This document shows positions 15,301-22,761 of a stretch of 32,127 nucleotides of DNA, one piece after another. Numbering within the stretch: the first letter of the stretch is position 1; every line of letters starts with the position of its first letter. Under the pieces are notes generated by a model that saw only the letters and a list, made by a program, of their open reading frames with translations, made no database searches and was not told the origin of the DNA. A program made the position numbers and the translations under genes. Origin of the DNA: Halobellus captivus (lineage in GTDB: Archaea; Halobacteriota; Halobacteria; Halobacteriales; Haloferacaceae). The stretch is from the NCBI RefSeq assembly GCF_003697845.1, contig NZ_RDQE01000019.1:1-32127 (forward strand). The letters are read 5' to 3'.

Positions 15301-15375
15301 TGGGTCGGGGCGGATTCGAACCGCCGACCTGCTCCGTGTGAAGGAGCCGTCATAACCGGACTAGACCACCGACCC
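15301..15375 (-). tRNA. tRNA-Val (anticodon CAC)
   Basis: On the minus strand a 7-bp acceptor stem (GGGTCGG/CCGACCC) is complete. The anticodon arm GCTCC-TTCACAC-GGAGC gives anticodon CAC, and the T arm GGCGG-TTCGAAT-CCGCC is canonical. The discriminator base is A and CCA is not encoded. It marks the border between island (on the 3' side of the tRNA) and core genome. That position fits integration at a tRNA 3' end, although no second copy of the 3' end is visible in the window. Confidence 0.95.
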
Positions 15376-15453
15376 GGACGATTCAGTCTTTCCGATGTCG
15401 GGACTTAAGAGTTGCTTTGTCGCGTAAAGTCGAACTGCTGCGGTGGTTCGCGT

Positions 15454-15732
15454 CTATTCGGCCGACTGCTCGCCGCGTTTGCGGTACGCCTCGACCCGCT
15501 CGCGAGCCGACCCCACGGCCTCCCGCGCCTCGCCCTCGGCGCGCTCCTCGAGCGCCTTCAGGTCCGCCTGGAGCTTCTCCAGCCGCGACGGCTCCGGCTC
15601 CTCCTCGGGCTCGTCGCCGACGAGCTTCGAGACCCGCTCCTGGAGGGGTTCGAGCTCCTCGTTGACTCCCGCCTTCGCGTGCTCTGCGGCTCGACCGAGA
15701 TAGTATCGTGCGTCCTCGAAGTGCTTGCTCAT
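15454..15732 (-). CDS. DUF7553-type haloarchaeal conserved protein, 92 aa
   Basis: The protein starts SKHFEDARYYLGRAAEHAKAG, the opening of a conserved haloarchaeal family of unknown function. Almost all of it is predicted helix, with an acidic Pro/Glu-rich linker at about residues 40-50 and a long charged helix after it that could form a coiled coil. It has no membrane segment. It begins at ATG (15730-15732) and is the first core gene inside the tRNA-Val border. The family name is given from memory; the role is unknown. Confidence 0.75.
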   Translation of the reverse strand: MSKHFEDARYYLGRAAEHAKAGVNEELEPLQERVSKLVGDEPEEEPEPSRLEKLQADLKALEERAEGEAREAVGSARERVEAYRKRGEQSAE

Positions 15733-15797
15733 ATCTGTCCTTTAGTGAAGGACGAATATAGGCTTTGTGGCGATCCCGGCGAATCCGACGTGTCCCG

Positions 15798-16331
15798 TCA
15801 GTACGACGGCGACTCCTCGGGCTCGCCGTCGCGCGCGTTCGCGACCCGGCCGAGCGTGAAGAGCAGGTCCGAGAGCCGGTTGAGATAGGTGACGACGGCC
15901 TCGTTTATCGGCTCGGACCGGGCGAGATCGACGGCTCGTCGCTCCGCGCGGCGGACCACCGTCCGGGCATGGTGGAGGGCCGCGCCGGCCCGCCCGCCGC
16001 CGGGAAGGACGAACGACCGCAGCGGCTCCAGTTCCTCGTCGAACTCGTCGATCCGCGCCTCCAGCGTCTCGACGTGTTCCGGCTCGACGGCCGGATCGTC
16101 GGGGGACGGGTCCGGGTTCGCGAGGTCCGCCTGGACCACGTGGAGGTGGTTCTGGACGGTCTCGAGGAGGTCATCGAGGTCGGCGTGGCCGGTCGGACGG
16201 ACCGTCCCGAGGAGCGCGTTCGCCTCGTCGACGGTGCCGTAGGCCTCGATCCGGCTGCTGGTCTTCGACACCCGACTCATGTCGCGCAGGTCCGTCTCGC
16301 CGTCGTCGCCGCGACCGGTGTATATCGTCAT
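15798..16331 (-). CDS. ATP:cob(I)alamin adenosyltransferase, PduO type, 177 aa
   Basis: It transfers the 5'-deoxyadenosyl group from ATP to cob(I)alamin, making coenzyme B12. The PduO/MMAB signature is complete: IYTGRGDDGETDL at the N-terminus (ATP binding), RVSKTSSRIEAYGTVDEANA (about residues 19-38), RRAERRAVDL and the final VVTYLNRLSDLLFTLGRVAN. The length of 177 aa is normal for the family. The ATG at 16329-16331 overlaps the stop of the glutaredoxin gene as ATGA, so the two are translationally coupled. An in-frame extension upstream overlaps the glutaredoxin and is not used. The symbol pduO or mmaB would apply by family, but I leave it open because naming varies in archaea. Confidence 0.9.
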   Translation of the reverse strand: MTIYTGRGDDGETDLRDMSRVSKTSSRIEAYGTVDEANALLGTVRPTGHADLDDLLETVQNHLHVVQADLANPDPSPDDPAVEPEHVETLEARIDEFDEELEPLRSFVLPGGGRAGAALHHARTVVRRAERRAVDLARSEPINEAVVTYLNRLSDLLFTLGRVANARDGEPEESPSY

Positions 16332-16567
16332 TCGAGCGTCCGGTCGACGTACTCGAGGACGTTCGCGCTCTCGGCCATCGTCACCCCGCGCTCCTCGTCG
16401 ATCAGGACCGGAACCCCGCGCTGGCCGCTCACGCGTTTCACCTCGTTGCGGTCGGAGTGTAACGCGTCGACCCACGTCGTCTCGTACTCGATCCCGGCGT
16501 CGGCGAGCGCGTCGTGAACCTTCTCACACCACGGACATCCCTCGAGGGCGTACAGTCGGATCGACAT
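16328..16567 (-). CDS. Glutaredoxin-like protein, 79 aa
   Basis: The fold is a single thioredoxin domain. It starts MSIRLYALEGCPWCEKVHDAL with a CPWC redox pair at about residues 11-14, then a cis-Pro region RGVPVLID and the final AESANVLEYVD helix. The last segment resembles the glutaredoxin-like N-domain of glutathione transferases. Haloarchaea use gamma-glutamylcysteine rather than glutathione, so the thiol partner is uncertain. The ATG at 16565-16567 is preferred to an upstream start because the residues before it are basic and unlike the family. Its stop overlaps the adenosyltransferase start; a role in reducing the cobalamin or the enzyme is a guess from that coupling. Confidence 0.85.
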   Translation of the reverse strand: MSIRLYALEGCPWCEKVHDALADAGIEYETTWVDALHSDRNEVKRVSGQRGVPVLIDEERGVTMAESANVLEYVDRTLE

Positions 16568-16633
16568 GGGCGGAACGTGGACCCGCGCGGGCAAGAAAGT
16601 GCGTGTTCGGCCAGGGGAGGAGACGATCGGCTC

Positions 16634-17029
16634 TCAGACCCCGTGATACGTCTCGATCGTCTCCCGGTATTCGTCGGGGATCGGGCGGGAGGAACCGCCG
16701 TCGTCGACGGCGACCTGGACGGACTCCGCCTCGGCGACGACCCCCCCTCCCGCTCGGATCTCGTAGGTCATCGGCACGCTCGACCGGCCGAGTTCGGGCA
16801 CGTCGATCTCGACGGTAACCGCACCGTCCATCAGTTCGACCGGTCTCCGGAACTGGATCGACACCGACGCGAGGACGGTCGCGACCGCCGAGAGGTCCGC
16901 CTCGAGGACGTCCCGGAAGTAGTCCGTCCGCGCCTGTTCGAGATACGTCGCGTACACGGCGTTGTTCACGTGCCCCATCGCGTCGATGTCGCGGAAGCGA
17001 ACGGGAACGTCCGTGGTGTACGTGCTCAT
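16634..17029 (-). CDS. Acyl-CoA thioesterase, hotdog (4HBT) family, 131 aa
   Basis: The 4HBT motif VRFRDIDAMGHVNNAVYATYLEQAR lies at about residues 10-34 and contains the catalytic Asp (RFRDID) and the HVNN segment. The rest follows the hotdog pattern with SVSIQFRRPV and a final beta strand. The family hydrolyses acyl-CoA thioesters; the acyl chain handled here cannot be told. Length is typical. The gene lies between glutaredoxin and phoU on the same strand, with gaps of 66 and 75 bases, so it may be transcribed alone. Confidence 0.85.
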   Translation of the reverse strand: MSTYTTDVPVRFRDIDAMGHVNNAVYATYLEQARTDYFRDVLEADLSAVATVLASVSIQFRRPVELMDGAVTVEIDVPELGRSSVPMTYEIRAGGGVVAEAESVQVAVDDGGSSRPIPDEYRETIETYHGV

Positions 17030-17104
17030 GTCCGTTTCTCACCGGACCGTGGTATGTACGCGTCGGAAGCGGCGATCGACCGGGAGACGGGGACGGTACG
17101 CCGG

Positions 17105-17779
17105 CTAGTAGAGCAGTTCGTCGTCGTTCTCGATCATGTAGAGCGCGCGAGCGGCGATGTTGACCGCGTGGTCGCCCACGCGTTCGAGGTCGCGGATCGT
17201 CAACAGCAGACGGGAGACGTTCGACATCATCGCCTCCACGTCGCCGTCCTCGCCGAGGTGGTTCTGTTCTATCAGGTCCCGGACGACGAGGTCGCTCGCC
17301 GCCTCACACGCCGCGTCGAGGTCGTCGTCCATCTCGGCGACCGCGTGACAGCGATCCGGGTCGGACTCCGCGTAGGCCGTCATCGCGGCGTCGAGCATCT
17401 CGAGGGTCTCGTCGCCGATCCGCTGGACGTCGACGTCGGGAAACACCTCGTGTTCGGCCTCGCCAGCGTACTCGCCGAGGTTGGTCGCGAGGTCAGCGAT
17501 CCGCTCGAGGTCCGTGATGATCTTGAACGAGGCGGCGATGAACCGCAGGTCGCCGGCCACCGGCTGTTGAAGCGCGATGAGGTCGGTACACTGCTGTTCC
17601 AACTCCAGATAGAGGTCGTTGATCTCGGCGTCGCCCGTGATCACTCGCTCGCCGAGCTCGGCGTCCTGCCGTTCGAGAGCGTCGAGGCCCATCCTGAGCC
17701 GGTCGGCGACGAGTTCGCTCATGTAGAGGAGGTCGTCGCGGAGGTTCTCCAACTTCGTCTGATACTGTTCCCGTGGCAT
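17105..17779 (-). CDS. phoU: Phosphate uptake regulator PhoU, 224 aa
   Basis: PhoU is a two-repeat helical metal-binding protein that represses phosphate uptake when phosphate is plentiful, acting with the Pst transporter. Both repeats are present: ELEQQCTDLIALQQPVAGDLRF and TDLERIADLATNLGEY in the first, then LLLTIRDLERVGDHAVNIAARALYMIEN in the second. The E/DxxxD metal-binding patterns are seen in both. The length of 224 aa is normal. The ATG at 17777-17779 is supported by a TATA-like element 28-35 bases upstream. Much longer in-frame reading upstream has no homology and is rejected. No pst genes are in the window. Confidence 0.95.
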   Translation of the reverse strand: MPREQYQTKLENLRDDLLYMSELVADRLRMGLDALERQDAELGERVITGDAEINDLYLELEQQCTDLIALQQPVAGDLRFIAASFKIITDLERIADLATNLGEYAGEAEHEVFPDVDVQRIGDETLEMLDAAMTAYAESDPDRCHAVAEMDDDLDAACEAASDLVVRDLIEQNHLGEDGDVEAMMSNVSRLLLTIRDLERVGDHAVNIAARALYMIENDDELLY

Positions 17780-17806
17780 CGTCTCGGTCGAAGACCACGC
17801 CGAACA

Positions 17807-17814
17807 GTTAAAAA
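17807..17814 (-). promoter_or_regulatory. TATA-like element of phoU
   Basis: TTTTTAAC on the minus strand lies 28-35 bases before the phoU ATG, the spacing expected for a leaderless haloarchaeal transcript. Confidence 0.4.
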
Positions 17815-18254
17815 CACGTCGGCGACCGCGCAGCGGCGGACGTGTGGTCACCCCTGGTGCCGTCGTCTCCCATGACGTACACGATCGTCCGCTACGGCGG
17901 GTGTCGATGCCGTGCTTCTTTCGGGCGTACGGGAGCGTCTCGTTCGTCCTCGACGTGGAAAACGGGATCGGCGGTGGAGATAACGGGCTTCCTGAGGAGC
18001 ATCGGACGGATCGGAAGCGTCCGAGGGTGGAATCCGAACACGGCGAAAAGCGGGAGTCGCGGGAACGACGGTTCCACTGACCGGACCGACCGACGCGACC
18101 GAATCGAGGATCGTGGAACGTCCGGTTGGCTACGATGCCCCCTCTGACTTCTCGAGGAAAGCGCCGATCTCCCACGGAGACCGTTTTCCCACGAACGCCG
18201 GCAACCGACTCCGGAAGTCGCCAGAGCGAAGTGCCGTCCGGGACAGTAGCCGAC
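17815..18254. other. Divergent gap between phoU and the MATE gene
   Basis: About 440 bases hold no convincing gene. Open frames on both strands are basic and Arg/Ser-rich, unlike the acidic proteins around them. The frame of the MATE gene runs open back to 18126 but that part is not protein-like. Promoters for both neighbours must lie here. Confidence 0.4.
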
Positions 18255-19685
18255 ATGCCGATCCCTCGTGACGATCCGGTCGATGCCCTCGGGCGTTTTC
18301 TCGATCGCTGGGGGATCATCGACGCCGAGCGGTTTCGCCCCACGCTCGATCTCGCCTGGCCGCGCGTGGTGACGGGCTTTGCGATCATGTCGAAACAGAC
18401 GGCCGATTTGGCGATGGTCGGCATCGCCATCGGCACCGCCGGAACGGCAGGATTGGCGTTCGCGCTCGGCTACTGGAGTATCGTGGTTCTCTTGGGACTC
18501 GGATTGGCCGGCGGCACTGTAAGTCTCGTCTCACAGAACTACGGCGGCGATCGGACCCGCCGAGCCTCGCGAGTGGTCACTCAGAGCGCCCTGCTCGCGG
18601 TGGCGCTGTCGCTGCCGATCATGGGGCTCTTCGTGGGGTTCGCACCCGAGCTGATCGGCGTTCTCGGTGCCGAACCCGAGTCGCTCCGGTACGGCACCGT
18701 CTACTTGTTGTACGTCACGCCGGCCGTACTCTTCGAGACCCTGAACCTCATCGCCAGCCGGACGTACACGGGCGTCGGAGACACGTTCACCGAGATGGTC
18801 GCGCGGACCGGCGGCGCGGTGCTCAACGTCGTCCTCAGCGCGCTGTTCATCTTCGGGCTCGACATGGGCGTCGCCGGGGTCGCGCTGGGGACGACGCTCT
18901 CGACCGGCGCGGTGACGGTCGTCCTCGGCTGGGGGATGATCGGGCGCTCGTACGGGCGCTTGGGGATGGAACCGAGCCCGGTACCGATCGCGGTGTCCGA
19001 TCCGGTCGTCGATGTGGCGATCGTCCGGCAGCTGCTCGAGGTCTCGACGCCCGAGATCGGCCGCCGGCTCGCCCAGGGGCTCGTCGTCTTCCCGCTTCTG
19101 TGGATCGCCGCCTCGTTCGGCCCGGTCGTCGTGACCTCCCTCGAGGTCGCACGGCGGGTCCGTGCGATGATAAACAGCGTCAACTGGGGCATGTCGCTGG
19201 CGTCGAGCTCGCTCGTCGGCCAGCGGCTCGGGGCCGACGAGGAGGACGAGGCCGGCGCGTACGGCGCGGACATCATCCGACTGTCGATGGTGATCTACGT
19301 GCTTCTCGCCGCGGTCGTGGTTCTCCTGGCGTCGCCGCTCGCGGAGCTCTTCGTCTCCGGACCCGAGGAGGTCGCCGCGACCGCGACGTTCGTCGCCGTC
19401 GCCGCCGTGAGCGCGGTCGGCCTCGGGCTCGACGGAACGGCCTCGGGCGCGCTCGTGGGCGCCGGAGACACGCGATGGCCCTTCGTCGCCTCGCTGCTGG
19501 GTCGGTACGCCTTCGCGCTGCCGGCCGCGCTCGTCGGGCTGGTCACGCCGCTCGGCGTCGTCGGGCTCCACCTGGCGCTGATCCTGGAGCCGTTCGTTCC
19601 GGGCCTCATCAACTACGGACTGTTCCGGTCCGGCCGCTGGAAGGTCGTCAGCCGCCGCTACCGGACCAGTGCGGACGACGACTGA
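18255..19685 (+). CDS. MATE family efflux transporter, 476 aa
   Basis: The protein has about twelve hydrophobic segments in two halves of six, the size and layout of the MATE (MatE) family. The first half contains LDLAWPRVVTGFAIMSKQTADLAMVG and SLVSQNYGGDR (the family's Q/N-rich loop); the second half repeats the pattern with SSLVGQRLGA. The family exports drugs or metabolites in exchange for H+ or Na+; the substrate is unknown. The start at ATG 18255 is chosen because the upstream in-frame residues are basic and low in hydrophobicity. A short charged N-terminus follows, then helix one. The gene is transcribed divergently from phoU. Confidence 0.88.
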   Translation: MPIPRDDPVDALGRFLDRWGIIDAERFRPTLDLAWPRVVTGFAIMSKQTADLAMVGIAIGTAGTAGLAFALGYWSIVVLLGLGLAGGTVSLVSQNYGGDRTRRASRVVTQSALLAVALSLPIMGLFVGFAPELIGVLGAEPESLRYGTVYLLYVTPAVLFETLNLIASRTYTGVGDTFTEMVARTGGAVLNVVLSALFIFGLDMGVAGVALGTTLSTGAVTVVLGWGMIGRSYGRLGMEPSPVPIAVSDPVVDVAIVRQLLEVSTPEIGRRLAQGLVVFPLLWIAASFGPVVVTSLEVARRVRAMINSVNWGMSLASSSLVGQRLGADEEDEAGAYGADIIRLSMVIYVLLAAVVVLLASPLAELFVSGPEEVAATATFVAVAAVSAVGLGLDGTASGALVGAGDTRWPFVASLLGRYAFALPAALVGLVTPLGVVGLHLALILEPFVPGLINYGLFRSGRWKVVSRRYRTSADDD

Positions 19686-19722
19686 CTCGAGCGCCGTTCG
19701 AATCCCGGACCGCTCGCACCGC

Positions 19723-20541
19723 TCACGCCGAGAACGACGACGCGACGGTCGAGACGTCGGCGAAGTCGGTATCGGCCATGTCCGTCACGTCGTCGATGAA
19801 CGCCTCGAGCTCGGCGACGAACGGGGCGCGGCCGGCACACTGCGGGTGTAACAGAAGCGTCAGGACGCCCTCCTCGACGTGGTCGCGCATCCACGACAGT
19901 TCCGTCCGCCAGCGGTGGAACACGTCGGGCTCGTGTCCGTAGGAGACGAACTGCGGGTCGGAGGCGACGGGAAAGAGCTGGAGCCAGTCGTCGCGGTGCC
20001 ACGGGACCGGAACGGTCACGATGTCGGTCCGGTCGCCGCGTCGATACGGCTTCCCGTCCTCGACGGTGCCCGGTTCGCGGAGGTAGTACGGCTGGAGGTC
20101 GCGCTCGGTGCCGCTCGAGTCCCACTCGAAGCCGAACTCCCGAAGCAGGTCGACGGTGTGTTCGGAGAAGCCGCCCGCCGGGTTCCGAAAGCCGGTCGGC
20201 GTCCCGCCGGTCAGGTCCTCGATGGCCTCGATCCCGCGGACGAAGTCGCGGCGTTCGGCCTCCCTCGAGCCGAAGGACGGGAGCGGGTCGTGGCTCCACC
20301 CGTGGTGTTGGATCTCGTGGCCGCGGTCGTGGATCTCGCCCGAGATCTCGGGAAAACTCTCGATCGTGTGTCCCGGAACGAACCAGGTGGCGGGCACGCC
20401 GGTCCGGTCATGGAGACCGAGCAGTCTCGGAACGCACGTCTCGGCCCCGTAGACTCCCCACGAGCGGTACTCGGGCATCCCGGCGCTCGTCCAGCCGGCG
20501 ACGGCGTCGAAGTCGTAGGTGAGACAGACGCGGTGTGGCAT
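19723..20541 (-). CDS. Polysaccharide deacetylase (NodB) family protein, 272 aa
   Basis: The NodB fold motifs are visible. Motif 1 is TYDFDA (about residues 8-13), whose second Asp would bind metal. Motif 2 is HEIQHHGWSHD, with the two His metal ligands. Motif 3 is GFRNPAGGFSEHTVDLL, with the Arg. The family removes acetyl groups from polysaccharide amides, or acts on other C-N bonds in the puuE/cyclic imidase branch; the wide DFDAV opening is shared with that branch. No signal peptide is seen, so it is probably cytoplasmic. It starts at ATG 20539-20541 with TTTTATT 23-29 bases upstream, consistent with a leaderless message. It converges on the MATE gene with a 37-base gap. Confidence 0.85.
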   Translation of the reverse strand: MPHRVCLTYDFDAVAGWTSAGMPEYRSWGVYGAETCVPRLLGLHDRTGVPATWFVPGHTIESFPEISGEIHDRGHEIQHHGWSHDPLPSFGSREAERRDFVRGIEAIEDLTGGTPTGFRNPAGGFSEHTVDLLREFGFEWDSSGTERDLQPYYLREPGTVEDGKPYRRGDRTDIVTVPVPWHRDDWLQLFPVASDPQFVSYGHEPDVFHRWRTELSWMRDHVEEGVLTLLLHPQCAGRAPFVAELEAFIDDVTDMADTDFADVSTVASSFSA

Positions 20542-20577
20542 ACCCCGTGGTCTCCGTCGGGGGAATAAAAGGTTAGA

Positions 20578-20731
20578 TGGCCGGGGTGGGCTCCGAACCC
20601 ACGATCTCCGCATGTCCCAGGTCCGAGGCTCGGCGGAGCCACGGGAAGGACGCGGACGCTTCCAAGGCGTCACCGCACCGAATCTCTGAACCCTATGAGT
20701 GCGGCGCTATGTCCAGCTAAGCCACCCGGCC
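20578..20731 (-). tRNA. Elongator tRNA-Met (CAT) with an intron of about 80 bases
   Basis: The acceptor stem GGCCGGG/CCCGGCC, T arm GTGGG-TTCGGAG-CCCAC and D arm are intact. The anticodon stem CCGCA/TGCGG is interrupted after base 37 by an intron of about 80 bases (roughly 20614-20693), with anticodon CAT. A 75-base intron at the same place is known in Haloferax volcanii elongator tRNA-Met. The T loop reads TTCGGAG rather than the common TTCRANN. Exact intron ends depend on the bulge-helix-bulge, which I placed by eye. Confidence 0.9.
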
Positions 20732-20894
20732 TCACTCTCACGTATCGCGATGACACTCTTTAACCTTCCCATCCGTCGGGGGTCTGTGAGGGGTCCACAC
20801 GGGAGGACTGGGGCGTGAGAGATTTGCACGGGCGGATCCAGGACCGAGAAACGGACCCCGCGGATTTATGCCCGACGCCCCGGACGTTCGGCGT

Positions 20895-22247
20895 ATGAGC
20901 CTTCCGGACCTACTCGCGGGCGCCGCCGGCGACGAGGAGGTCGTCGCGCGGGTCCCGCTCGGAGGGGACGACCTCCTCGCGGTCACGCCCACGCGAACGC
21001 TCGTCTACCGCGCCGACGGCCTGCTCTCGGACGAGACGGTCGAGGAATACGCCCACGACGCGGAACGGATCGCCGTCTCGAGCGGCCGCCGGAAGTCGAA
21101 GGTCCTCTTCGGCTACGGCCTCGACGGCGAGAAGACGCTGGCCGTCCCGTCGAAACGCCTCGACGACGTGGTCCATCCCGTGCTCGCCGGCGTGCTCTCG
21201 GCGCGGGGCGTGACCGACTCCGGCGAGTCTGTCGTCCGCACGTTCCGCTTCTCGGAACTGACCCTCGTCGTCACCGACAGCCGGCTCGTGAAACACGTCG
21301 GGTCGGCCGTCTGGGACGAGGAGTTCGAGGAGTTCCCCTACGCGGACCTGACCGACCTCGATTTCGAGGAGGGAACCGTCGCGACCGCGGTCGTGCTCGC
21401 CCACGACGGTCGCTCCGAGCGGTTCAAGGCCCCCAACGAGTCGGCCCGCGCGGTCCGCGAGAGCCTCGTCGACGCGGTCTGTGAGTTCCACGGCGTCGGG
21501 AGCCTCGAGGAGTTCCGCGTCGTCGTCGCCGACGACGAGGACGACGCGGCCGAGGAGTCGACCGGGACGACCGACTTCGGGGAGGGACCCGACCCGCTCT
21601 CGGCGTCGCCCGCGGCCGACGCGGAGGCGGCGTCCGATCGGAGCGCGGGGATGGAAACGGGGGCGGCGGCCGACCCGGAAACGGTCCCCGGAACGACCAC
21701 GGGAAGGGACGCCGACGTCCCGTCGGAAGCCGACTTCGATCGTGGCGGTACCGGCCCCGACGACCGTCACGGCGGCGGTGACGAGACGATCGGAAACACG
21801 GGTACGACCGCCGACGCGGTCGACGCGCCGGTCGACGCTCCGGCCGACGCCGGTCGGGCCGATCCCGCCGACGTCGGTTCCGGTGGAGCCGCCGGCAGCG
21901 ACCCGCTCGCGGACGAGTTCGGTACGTCGACGGCGGACGCGGACGATCCGGCCGCGACCGATCCGGCTCCGAGCGACCCGGCCGCGACCGACTCGGCCGC
22001 GACCGACTCGGCCGCGACCGACTCGGCCGCGAATCACGGCGGGACCGAGCCCCCGACGAACTCGACGGGTTCGGCCGACGCCGACGGGTTCGAGGGGTCA
22101 CCCTTCGAGAGCGCGGGCGTCGAGGACGACGACCTCGCCGCCGAGGTCGCGGCGCTCCGTCAGACCGTCGAGGCACAGTCGGCGAAGATCGAACGACAGT
22201 CCGAACTGCTCGATCGGCTCATCGAGGAGCTCCGACAGGGACGCTGA
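20895..22247 (+). CDS. Acidic haloarchaeal protein with folded N-domain and C-terminal coiled coil, 450 aa
   Basis: The first 200 residues form a compact alternating beta-strand region, reminiscent of a PH-like or YokE-like domain found in duplicate. The next 190 are a disordered linker rich in Asp, Ala, Gly and Thr, with a tandem AATDS repeat near residues 355-380. The last 45 residues form a coiled coil (ALRQTVEAQSAKIERQSELL). I recall this as a haloarchaea-specific family, perhaps DUF7115, of unknown role. The ATG at 20895 is preferred over GTG/ATG codons upstream because TTTAT stands 26-30 bases before it, giving a leaderless message. Linker repeat expansion makes length variable among relatives. 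Confidence 0.75.
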   Translation: MSLPDLLAGAAGDEEVVARVPLGGDDLLAVTPTRTLVYRADGLLSDETVEEYAHDAERIAVSSGRRKSKVLFGYGLDGEKTLAVPSKRLDDVVHPVLAGVLSARGVTDSGESVVRTFRFSELTLVVTDSRLVKHVGSAVWDEEFEEFPYADLTDLDFEEGTVATAVVLAHDGRSERFKAPNESARAVRESLVDAVCEFHGVGSLEEFRVVVADDEDDAAEESTGTTDFGEGPDPLSASPAADAEAASDRSAGMETGAAADPETVPGTTTGRDADVPSEADFDRGGTGPDDRHGGGDETIGNTGTTADAVDAPVDAPADAGRADPADVGSGGAAGSDPLADEFGTSTADADDPAATDPAPSDPAATDSAATDSAATDSAANHGGTEPPTNSTGSADADGFEGSPFESAGVEDDDLAAEVAALRQTVEAQSAKIERQSELLDRLIEELRQGR

Positions 22248-22248
22248 C

Positions 22249-22288
22249 GGCGTCACACGGGACCGTTCGGCGTCACACGGGACCGTTC
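22249..22288 (+). repeat. 20-bp tandem direct repeat, two copies
   Basis: GGCGTCACACGGGACCGTTC occurs twice back to back (22249-22268, 22269-22288), and a third degenerate copy may follow. It fills the gap between two converging genes and could affect termination. Confidence 0.75.
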
Positions 22289-22292
22289 GACA

Positions 22293-22700
22293 TCACTCGG
22301 AGTCCCGGCCGGTGACCTTCCGAACGCACGAGGAGCCGAACGGCCCCAGTTCGCCGGCCTGGAGCCGGACGAAGTGCCCGGTCGTGATCCCCGTGCCGCA
22401 TCGCTTACACTCGAAGTCGCCCTCGCGGGCGACCACCTGGCTGTCGTACTCCACGTAGGTTCCGCCCCGCAACACGCGCAGGCGGGCGTTCTCGCGTTCG
22501 ATCACGCCGCGTTTCTCGGCCGTGTCGAGGATCTCGCGGGTGAGCGCGGGGTTCGTCGTCACGGTCTCGATCCGGTCCATCGCCTCGGGCAGCGAGAGCT
22601 CCTCGCGTTCGAGATGTGCGAGAAGCTCGACGGCGAGGTCCACCTTCTCCGCGCGCGTCGCCGGCTCGCTCACGGACGAGCCGACGGCCGTGACGGACAT
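22293..22700 (-). CDS. DUF5830-type protein with C-terminal zinc-binding segment, 135 aa
   Basis: The N-terminal 90 residues are helical with a winged-helix flavour (LSLPEAMDRIETVTTNPALTREILDTAEKRGV). The C-terminal part has CKRCGTGITTGHFVRL followed by a further Cys in FGSSCVRKV, which fits a small zinc-binding site. I recall this as DUF5830, a haloarchaeal family of unknown role. It starts at ATG 22698-22700 and is divergent from pus10 with only 61 bases between them, so promoters overlap. A nucleic-acid binding function is an inference from the two domains. Confidence 0.7.
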   Translation of the reverse strand: MSVTAVGSSVSEPATRAEKVDLAVELLAHLEREELSLPEAMDRIETVTTNPALTREILDTAEKRGVIERENARLRVLRGGTYVEYDSQVVAREGDFECKRCGTGITTGHFVRLQAGELGPFGSSCVRKVTGRDSE

Positions 22701-22761
22701 AAGTCGGTCGGGAGCGGGGGACAAGGGCAAGACAGTTACCCGGCGGCCGGCTTCGCCCCGT

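Noticed and set aside
17105-18436. 443-codon minus-strand frame across phoU and its upstream region
   Set aside because: The part upstream of 17779 is basic and Ser/Arg-rich, unlike the acidic PhoU, and a TATA-like box with normal spacing fits the ATG at 17779.
18531-19571. 346-codon minus-strand frame inside the MATE gene
   Set aside because: It is Asp/Arg/Gly-rich with no hydrophobic pattern and lies opposite a twelve-helix transporter; it is a GC-driven shadow.
20578-20731. Initiator tRNA-Met
   Set aside because: The intron after base 37 and the acceptor stem match the elongator form of Haloferacales, not the initiator.
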